From NCBI GenBank assembly GCA_024364805.1, contig CM044516.1, forward strand, positions 41,178,811 through 41,206,886: a DNA stretch of 28,076 nucleotides, written 5' to 3'. Shown piece by piece: positions 22,158 to 28,076 of this stretch. This stretch comes from Euprymna scolopes. Taxonomy: Eukaryota; Mollusca; Cephalopoda; Sepiida; Sepiolidae. The notes below the pieces were generated by a model that was given only the letters and a program-made list of their open reading frames with translations, searched no databases and was not told where the DNA came from. A program made the translations under genes and the position numbers. The number at the start of each line of letters is the position of its first letter. Within the stretch, counting starts at the first letter, position 1.

Positions 22158-22349
22158 GTGGATTGTATTGAGGACCAGCCAATACAGGACCAAACAGTGG
22201 AGTGTGCAAAGAGGCATACTTGCCAGGTCATCCCTGCTCCACCCAGCACCTCCTTTACATGCCCAATCTGTGACTGCACCTGTGGGTCCAGGATTGGACT
22301 ATTTAAACATCAACAGACTCACAAGAAGAAAATTGTCATTATAGAATAA
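22158..22349 (+). pseudogene. LINE C-terminal C2H2 zinc finger
   Basis: The last part of the RTE-like LINE protein reads VDCIEDQPIQDQ, then a Pro/Ser linker, then FTCPICDCTCGSRIGLFKHQ and a final TH. The spacing is C-x2-C-x12-H-x3-H, a canonical C2H2 finger, and all four ligands are intact although the rest of the element is wrecked. Such fingers in LINE proteins are thought to bind nucleic acid. The frame stops at 22349 and the element's short 3' end follows. It should not be mistaken for a host zinc-finger gene. Confidence 0.85.
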
Positions 22350-22372
22350 CGATAGGCAACTAAGAGAAAAAA

Positions 22373-22394
22373 TGTGTGTGTGTGTGGGGGGGGG
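22373..22394 (+). repeat. TG microsatellite followed by a G-run
   Basis: A TG tract of about six units followed by nine G lies exactly between the 3' end of the plus-strand RTE-like LINE and the 3' side of the minus-strand LINE fragment. Confidence 0.9.
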
Positions 22395-23117
22395 ACTTGC
22401 TTCTACATTGGATATTCAAGTTTTTACAGATTCTCTAGTGGAGATATTTCCACACTCGATTGTGTCGCATTGTATAATAGTAATCCGACAACAGGACTTT
22501 ACAACTAGATGTTAGGTGACTCTCTACTTCTGGGTGGTAGAACCTGCATTTGTTGATATTGCTGAGACCACTCATCTTTTTAAAAGCATTGGTCATCAAG
22601 TCTTAATCTTGACCGCTCACTATCATTCTCTCCTCATCATAGTGAAGAGATCCTTTTTAATCCAGTCTACAGAGCCTTCTTTATCTAGATATTCTTTATC
22701 TATATATTCTTTATCTAGATATTCTTTATCTATATATTCTTTATCTAGATATTCTTTATCTATATATTCTTTATCTATATATTCTTTATCCAGATATTCC
22801 TGTGATAGTTCATCCAGAAAATACTTGGCATGCTGTTGGTTGGCCCATTGTTCCAGTTTTCGGCAATGGAAAATCTTAGTGTATTTTTGCCGATTTGTTG
22901 CGGGTTTACTTTCTGTTTTTGTCTCATTTGTAAGACAGTCTTGTGCAAAATGTTTGGCCCGTTTTGTGATGGAAGTTCTTTTCTTTCTGTTCAAATACCG
23001 TTTTAAGGTTTGCATTCTGGGAGCTGATTAGATATTGCCCAGTGCTCACAATAGTGGCACAGTGTTGATGGTCAATCTCTGACAAACCCATATATCCTGC
23101 TCCTCTTGGTAGACACT

Positions 23118-23118
<1 letters not shown>
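22395..23118 (-). mobile_element. R2/RLE-like LINE C-terminal fragment, broken
   Basis: Read on the minus strand, fragments in three frames follow one another as in one protein. These are CLPRGAGYMGLSEIDHQH (about 23115-23060), ATIVSTGQYLISSQNANLK (to about 23005), KKRTSITKRAKHFAQD (about 22980), KLEQWANQQHAKYFLDELS (about 22850), EGSVDWIKKDLF (about 22660), then GERMIVSGQD, DLMTNAFKKMSGLSNINKC, ESHLTSSCKVLLSDYYYT and RHNRVWKYLH (about 22640-22420). The C-x2-x-...-H-x4-C arrangement followed by RHN resembles the C-terminal CCHC knuckle of R2/NeSL/R4-type LINEs, with one Cys replaced by Tyr (KCRFY). At least two frameshifts and two in-frame stops are visible. RT and endonuclease are absent. 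TG tracts bound both ends. Confidence 0.7.
22676..22800 (-). repeat. 15-bp minisatellite coding a pentapeptide repeat in a LINE
   Basis: About eight tandem 15-bp units alternate TTCTTTATCTAGATA and TTCTTTATCTATATA on the plus strand. On the minus strand they keep frame inside the LINE fragment and encode EYLDK and EYIDK repeats, between the AKYFLDELSQ block and EGSVDWIKK. A single EYIDKE-like block is what I would expect at this place, so this looks like local slippage expansion of an existing codon block. Confidence 0.9.

Positions 23119-23181
<63 letters not shown>
23119..23181 (+). repeat. TG microsatellite, about 30 units
   Basis: An almost pure TG tract changes to CGCGCG and TGCATGCG at its right end, which can adopt alternative DNA forms. 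It truncates the minus-strand LINE fragment on its upstream side. His/Thr repeats predicted from it on the minus strand are artefacts. Confidence 0.97.
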
Positions 23182-23187
<6 letters not shown>

Positions 23188-23214
23188 CATGCGTACTATG
23201 GATGCTTTGCATTA

Positions 23215-23457
23215 TCATGTTACTGAGTGAGATGTTGAAGGGTGCTGGGCTAAAAACAAATCCGGAGGCACATAGATCATAACTCTGCTAATAAAGTCTG
23301 TTACTGTACGTTGTTCTATAAAATAAATCACATCAAAATGGTTGCTTGTCATTCTGTGGCAACGTTTACAACCAAATTGATAGGAAACGCTTTCCTCGGG
23401 TTGTAAGGAATACCAAACAGTATTGAATGCTTTCAAATCTTCAGAAGGCAACTTGTT
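23215..23457 (-). CDS. Unrecognised short open frame, possibly a relic
   Basis: A frame of about 80 codons has no ATG at its start; its open part follows a stop at 23458-23460 and reads NKLPSEDLKAFNTVWYSLQP and further. It contains CKRC (one Cys pair), a FIEQRTVTDFISRVMIY block and ends PSTSHSVT before a stop. Composition is less AI-biased and looks more protein-like than the other short frames here. It lies just upstream of the minus-strand LINE fragment across the TG tract, so it could be part of another transposon. I do not recognise the family, and it may equally be chance. Confidence 0.25.
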   Translation of the reverse strand, partial: NKLPSEDLKAFNTVWYSLQPEESVSYQFGCKRCHRMTSNHFDVIYFIEQRTVTDFISRVMIYVPPDLFLAQHPSTSHSVT

Positions 23458-23804
23458 TCAAAAGAAGGATCATATATTAGTTAAATATTACTTGGCAGTA
23501 CTATGATTTTATAGTTTGATGTTGATATGAATTTCCAAGTGTAACAAGTTATGAGGTAAGATTAAGAAATGACAATAGTGAGGTGGAGAGTATCACTGAT
23601 TGATGACTTGGGTGAGCCAAGTTTGAATCAAGTTGGTTCCATACCACGGCTTTCACTTATGGATGTTAGCAATGTGATTCCTCATGTAATTACCTGAGTC
23701 AATAAAAAATCGTGGATGACAGAATTAAGTCGGTCATAATAGTTCTATGCTAATTCACACAAATTTTATTTTAATTCATGGATAATGAACCTCGAGGTGA
23801 GATG
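23458..23804. other. Mixed sequence, no gene recognised
   Basis: This stretch has moderate base composition with GGTGAGCCAAGTTTGAATC and CCATACCACGG near 23611-23650, which has the look of a dispersed element. No matching partner is seen in the window and no supported frame exists. Confidence 0.4.
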
Positions 23805-23975
23805 TGATATAGATAACTGATTGGTTAGTTTTGATCATGTGCCATAAAAAATATTTGAAGTTTGATTTCCAGCTGTAGTCTGAATTAAAATAGCAAAAAC
23901 ATCCAAGAAGCGTTTACAACTCATGTGTATGTCTGGAGGGGGGAGGGGTCCTGCTAGAAGCAACCCCTATTATAT
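23805..23975 (+). repeat. Dispersed repeat, copy 2
   Basis: This is the second copy of the repeat at 18090-18245, in the same orientation, sharing GATAACTGATTGGTT, TTTTGATCATGTG, AATATTTGAAGTTTGATTT, CAGCTGTAGT, CTCATGTGTATG and the G-rich stretch near 23936-23950 with GAAGCAAC after it. Differences are scattered, so the copies are old. Together they bracket the LINE cluster. Confidence 0.7.
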
Positions 23976-24039
23976 GTTATGTTGAAGCTTTGGTAGAAAA
24001 GTTATATAAAACATATTTTCAGATGAAATAATTATTGCT

Positions 24040-24195
24040 GTCTATTCCAGCCTATTCGCCCCAGAGAATACCCCTAACTCCTGATGCAATCCTCTACCTA
24101 TATAAGAGTCAGATACTTCCTAAGATGGAGTGCTGTTGTCAACAATCTATCTTGACTTGACAGAGTACAAAATCAACTTCACAATCTATTGTTCT
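24040..24195 (+). pseudogene. Decayed third copy of the CR1/Jockey-group LINE
   Basis: A short segment matches the thumb region of the LINE at 15350-16795. It reads LTPDAILYLYKSQILPKMEC followed by CC in one frame (about 24080-24140), against LTADAILYLYKSQVRPRMEY in that copy. The bases after it still resemble LSCLDRVQNRL (TTGACTTGACAGAGTACAAA) but are interrupted by a stop and indels. Both ends are indistinct. It is the oldest of the three copies judged by divergence. Confidence 0.75.
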
Positions 24196-25049
24196 CTTCA
24201 TAACAGTCATTTTCTCATAATTTTTGCTTTAGTTTTTTGACTTTTTTACTTTCATGGAATTTATTCATTTGTTGTAAGGGAGACAATTGTTGTTCATGTT
24301 CATTTCAGCAGAGTTATAATGTTTCATATTATCAGTTTGTTTTATGCCATTCCTTTTCAAAAATTTACCCTTTTAAAATTGAATTAATTTTGTTCATCGG
24401 AAAATGACTTGCTAATTATGATAAAGGAAAATCTACACAAAGATAATATTTCAGATGAACTAGTTTTCTATTTTTACACATTTCATACAGTTTTGCTCAT
24501 CTTCATTGTTGTCATGTTCATAAAGTTTTAGCCGTTGTACTTTCCAATCTTCTTTGGATGCCTCTTTTGTCATAGTTTATAACCTTCTAGAAACACATTA
24601 TCTATTGTGGAAGATTGCCACAATTCTGTGTTTACTGTTTTTTAGATATCGAGTATCAGTTAATTGTTATTATTGTTTTGCAAGTTAAATCCATTATAGA
24701 ATGTATCTTATCGATCCACTTAACCATGTGTCCGGTAGAATATATAACATGATTTTTTTAGCTATAAACCTAATATTTATCATTTTCCCCCCCTTTATGC
24801 TTATGCTGCATGTATTATAGTATTGTAAACGGGTGGGAACGTCAAGGAAAATTGAAAAACTCTAAAAAAAAAATCATACTCCGACCCTTGAAACCCATAA
24901 AAATAGTGTTAATCGCTTTTATAACTATCTATAAGTATTAATTATTTTGTTCTATAATTATTAAAGTTGTAAATAAAAACTATAAATTTAAACGTTTGTC
25001 ATATTTCTTAACTAGATGTACATATATGAGATATAACTATAAAACCTTT
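24196..25049. other. AT-rich sequence, no gene recognised
   Basis: T-rich sequence without a supported frame. Short homopolymers include a C-run near 24787 and an A-run near 24865. No RNA gene is seen. Confidence 0.5.
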
Positions 25050-25237
25050 GTATTATTTTATAACTCATGAAAAGCATCCTCATAAATTAGATTTAAATAA
25101 TTGTTAAATGTTCAAAGAATAATAACGAACAGTCAAATGCATATATTATTTCTATATGCAACAAAGAGCATCCTCATAAATTAAGATTTAAATAGTTGTT
25201 AAATGCTTTTATCGTAAATAATTAGTCATTTATGAAT
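25050..25237 (+). repeat. Diverged tandem duplication, 94-bp period
   Basis: AGCATCCTCATAAATTAG begins at 25073 and AGCATCCTCATAAATTAAG at 25167, each followed by ATTTAAATA.TTGTTAAATG. Weaker similarity extends upstream (TATTATTT at 25050 and 25144), giving two copies of about 94 bp. Confidence 0.75.
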
Positions 25238-25724
25238 AAACTGGAACAATAGACTGATATCTATCACATGACATATGAAATGAAACCTGCAACATAATTG
25301 AACCCTAAGTTCTTATGTGGTCAAAATGAAGGTTTTAAAGTTTCTCAGATCGGTATGCGTTACATAGCTCATTATTATTATGTGTCCTGGGACCATTACT
25401 TTCTAGCAAAAGACTCAAAAGAATTTTCATGGTTTGCTTTTATTGCTGATGCTGACATTATCTCTCACACTTGTTTCTTTATGTACTTGTGCAGCAGCGG
25501 ACATTCTCATTACTTATGACATCTTTTCTCTCTCGTTTCCGATTGCTAATTGTATTTTCAAAATTAGTTCTATTTTTCTGCATTTCTTCTTGCAACAACA
25601 AATGACAAATATTTATTTTTTAACTCATGACCTGTGAAAATAATGCCAAATTTTAAAGCAAATTTTGAATTAGATTTCAATCTTAACTTATTATTTTATC
25701 AACTCAAAATATTCCACAATAGTA
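25238..25724. other. AT-rich sequence, no gene recognised
   Basis: Two overlapping plus-strand frames of about 70 codons lie near 25298-25637, in different phases, with no recognisable domain or codon pattern. They are probably chance. Confidence 0.5.
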
Positions 25725-25757
25725 CTATTAATCATTACAATTAGTATTATCATTATA

Positions 25758-25788
<31 letters not shown>

Positions 25789-26182
25789 ATATCAGAATTA
25801 TTATAAGAATTAGTATTATTATCATAATTAGTATTCTTATAATTAGTATTATTATCATAATAAGTATTATTATAGTTAGTATTATCATTATAGTAAGTAT
25901 TATAATTATAATTACTATTATTATTATAAGTTAGTATTATCGTTATAATTAGTATTATCATTATAACTAGTATGATTATTATAATTAGTATTATCATTAT
26001 TATTATAATTATAATTATTATTAGTAGTAGTATCACCACAATAATTAGTAATATCCTTAGTTTAGTATAAGTATTATAATTAGTATTATCATTATAATTA
26101 GTATTATTATTATAATTAGTATTATCATTATAATACGTATTAGCATTACACTTAGTATTATTATTATAATTGGTATAATTAT
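25725..26182 (+). repeat. ATT-rich minisatellite, loose 18-bp unit
   Basis: Interrupted ATT/ATC trinucleotides gather into a repeating AGTATTATCATTATAATT unit of 18 bp, clearest at about 25925-26010 and 26070-26140. Long Ile or Asn/Tyr frames on the minus strand derive from it and are not genes. The LTR at 26183 begins directly at its right end, with ATTAT as the adjacent five bases. Confidence 0.9.
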
Positions 26183-26453
26183 TGTTGTGTCTGCACAAAT
26201 AATTAACAAGAACACGAAAGTAAAGGTATAACAATAATATATTAGGAAGAAAAGTTATATACATATTTACATGTCTTCAGATATACTTCAGTTGGAGATA
26301 TTCCTGCAGGTAGCGTGTTGCATGTCTTACTGGAGGCAACATAGGCGTCTTGCCTATTTGGCGGTCATTGCAAAACTCCCCCGGTATTGGTGATTGATAC
26401 CTTTATATAGCTCACTCACCCACCCATGTTAATTAGTGGGCGTCTCCACAACA
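26183..26453 (-). repeat. 3' LTR of the Ty3/Gypsy fossil, 271 bp
   Basis: On the minus strand it starts TGTTGTGGAGACG and ends TGCAGACACAACA, giving TG...CA termini with a TGTTGTG/CACAACA inverted end pair. It begins immediately after the polypurine tract and ends at the border of the ATT-rich minisatellite. Its partner LTR would lie beyond the right edge, so an age from LTR divergence cannot be estimated here. Confidence 0.88.
26401..26409 (-). promoter_or_regulatory. TATA box in the LTR
   Basis: The minus strand reads TATATAAAG about 45 bp inside the LTR, suited to act as the element's own Pol II promoter. A start site would be expected some 25-30 bp further, near 26372. The start position is inferred. 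Confidence 0.6.
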
Positions 26454-26464
26454 CCTCCCTCCCA
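26454..26464 (-). promoter_or_regulatory. Polypurine tract next to the 3' LTR
   Basis: GGGAGGGAGG on the minus strand lies directly against the LTR start TGTTGTG. In LTR retroelements this tract primes plus-strand DNA synthesis, and its position supports the LTR boundary. Confidence 0.8.
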
Positions 26465-28076
26465 AGATTTGAAGTTGTGTAGATTTCAATATTTTCTTCT
26501 CTTGGGGTTCATTATAATTGGTTCTGTAAACTTTCTTTTCCTTCCCGATCTTCTCAGTTCGGGCATGGTTTGTGGTGGTTCGATATTGAACGCTTCGTAT
26601 AGCATATCAATTGGATCTTCCTTTTCCTCAGGTTTGTCATGTTCGTTGTCTTTTATATGACATTTTCTAAATTGATTTTGATATCTTTTGTGTATCCCTT
26701 TTGAACCTTTTATCATGTAGACCAAGTCGCCGATACGTTTATCTACCGTACCAAACTCCCAATATGAAATATTATTTTTCATACATTTAAAATATACACG
26801 ATCACCAGGTTTGAACCTTTTACATGATGTGTGCGTAGTTTGATGGACGATTGCTTGCTTTGGTATTAATTTATCAAATGGTGATTTTATTTTTCTAGCA
26901 AACATTAATTCTGCTGGTGATAATTTCGACGGTGTATTTGGGTCCTTAGTTATCCTGTATATTTTCAGGAATTGTTGTAATGCTTTATCCGTCGGGGTCC
27001 CTATTGATTTTCTAAGTGCACGTTTTATCGTGTCTACGAATCTTTCCGCTAATCCATTTGATCTAGGATCAAACGGTGGTGTAGTTATATGTTCTACCTG
27101 AAAAGTGTCACAAAAGTCATTGAAATCACTTGATGTAAATTGTGTTCCGTTATCTGTGACTATAATGTCTGGCACACCAAAACGTGCAAATATTTCATGC
27201 AGAAAACTTATTGTGTTATTTGTCGTCGGGTTCTTGAAACGCTTTACTTCAAGTCATCTGGAAAAACTATCTACTATGATTAGGTAGTATTGTCCTTCGG
27301 TCGGTCCAGCAAAGTCTATATGAATGCGTGACCATGGATGGTCAGTTTTTTTCCAAGGTTTATGGACTATCGGTGGTGCCTTTGCAGCTAACGCACAACC
27401 TTTACACTTGTTTACTGTTAGTGCAATATTCACATCCATGCTACGCCAGTAAATGTAACTCCACATAAGTGCCTTCATCCTATTTATACCCGGGTGTCCT
27501 GTATGAAAATCATGTAAGATCTTTTTCTGCAAGGTTTTCAGAATAACAACTCTTTCACTATATAATAAAACATCATTGCATATAGAAAATATGCTTTGCG
27601 TTTGTTCATCATTTTCCCTTATTTTTTTCTTTATGTCTGTGATAACATCGTCATTTTCAGCCTCCCTTTTTATATCGGTTAATGTGACTGGTAATTCTTT
27701 TATTATATTCGCCACTATGTTTTTTCCTCATAATTGGAATGTATAGCTGCAATTACTGACTCTTCAAGGGTTTCCTCCATTTTTGACAGACCATCCGCAT
27801 GACCGATTTTTTCCGAACCCAGATGTTTTATTTGAAAGTAATAATTTAGTAAGATCGTACCCCAACGGAGTAGGCAATTTGCTGTATATACTGGCAAACC
27901 CTTTTTTGAGCTGAAGATTGTCACTAGGGGCTTGTGATCTGTTTCCAGTATAAAGTGTCTCCCGTACAGGTAATGGTGGAATTTCGTCACCATGAAAATA
28001 ATGCTTAACTCCGCTATTTGAGAGTAAACCTTTTCAGCCGGAAGTAGTGTCCTTGAGGCGTGAGCTATAGGTTTCT

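Larger units (their letters stand above)
18546..22375 (+). mobile_element. RTE-like LINE with C-terminal zinc finger, decayed
   Basis: Nearly the whole span of a non-LTR retrotransposon is present. It has a 5' untranslated part (about 18546-19337), an AP-type endonuclease (19338-20283), a linker and reverse transcriptase (about 20284-22100), and a terminal C2H2 finger (to 22349). The family is the one whose endonuclease is often labelled craniofacial development protein 2-like, because bovine CFDP2 captured an RTE endonuclease. Many stops and frame changes and internal deletions show it has been dead for a long time. TG tracts flank it on both sides (18517-18545 and about 22373-22384). The exact 5' end is uncertain. 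Confidence 0.88.
26183..28076 (-). mobile_element. Fossil Ty3/Gypsy LTR retrotransposon, 3' part
   Basis: On the minus strand, running in from the right edge, are the RNase H part of pol (about 27770-28076, with TDHKPL and a HADGLS end block) and integrase (about 26500-27700). Integrase shows a zinc-binding H/C region with KCKGC, the core blocks DFAGPT and DNGTQF and the SNGLAERF block. A polypurine tract and the 3' LTR follow. The order RNase H then integrase before the LTR is that of Ty3/Gypsy elements. About two breaks are visible in this part, so it is treated as a fossil, probably fairly young given how clear the motifs are. Protease, gag, most of reverse transcriptase and the 5' LTR lie outside the window. 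Confidence 0.93.

Noticed and set aside
22516-23031. 171-codon plus-strand frame with a Ser/Tyr/Leu repeat
   Set aside because: It is the antisense shadow of the minus-strand LINE fragment; the minus-strand reading carries the recognisable LINE blocks.
22924-23190. His/Thr-rich protein on the minus strand
   Set aside because: The repeat is the TG microsatellite read as CA codons; only the part after it belongs to the LINE fragment.
25725-26182. Common origin of the ATT minisatellite and the left-hand AT-rich satellite
   Set aside because: Both contain ATAATTAG, but periods differ (18 against 22 bp) and the shared word is expected in AT-rich DNA.
25691-26264. Ile-rich and Asn/Tyr-rich frames on the minus strand
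   Set aside because: They are translations of the ATT-rich minisatellite; no complexity or domain is present.

Overview
This is an AT-rich, repeat-dominated stretch of a metazoan nuclear genome. I see no intact host gene, no RNA gene and no bacterial-type system. The kinds of LINEs present, the Ty3/Gypsy element and the abundant TG and ATT microsatellites suggest a mollusc, most likely a cephalopod such as an octopus. That is an inference from family resemblance and was not searched.

Left third (about 690-9385): an AT-rich satellite domain built from a roughly 22-bp monomer. Its core (about 1441-4975) is a 58-bp higher-order repeat of about 61 copies, made of three diverged versions of the monomer. 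The flanks are old, diverged monomers. A second, independent 44-bp dimer array lies at about 8895-9115, and a short inverted block at about 6890-6965. Three foreign pieces interrupt the domain: a Helitron-like 258-bp insert (972-1229), a 53-bp insert (7782-7834) and a 5'-truncated LINE on the minus strand (8146-8852).

Middle (about 9386-14744): AT-rich sequence with an 805-base assembly gap at 10673-11477, trinucleotide tracts at the gap edges and near 12322, and a GC-richer patch near 12430-12780. From 14745 to 17615 there is a different, 43-bp satellite with dyad symmetry. It is split by a 1.45-kb LINE of the same family as the one at 8146-8852, inserted without disturbing the repeat register.

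Right third: an RTE-like LINE (about 18546-22375), heavily decayed, ends in a C2H2 zinc finger. It sits next to a minus-strand fragment of an R2/RLE-like LINE (about 22395-23118) that carries an expanded pentapeptide repeat. TG tracts lie at the borders of these LINE pieces. Two copies of another dispersed repeat lie outside them (about 18090-18245 and 23805-23975). A third, very decayed copy of the first LINE family is at about 24040-24195. An ATT-rich minisatellite (25725-26182) leads into the 3' part of a fossil Ty3/Gypsy retrotransposon on the minus strand. Its 271-bp LTR, polypurine tract, integrase and RNase H are visible, and it runs off the right edge.

The parts do not form a pathway. 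The window is best read as layered history: satellite birth and amplification, then insertion of several retroelement families into those arrays and into microsatellites.
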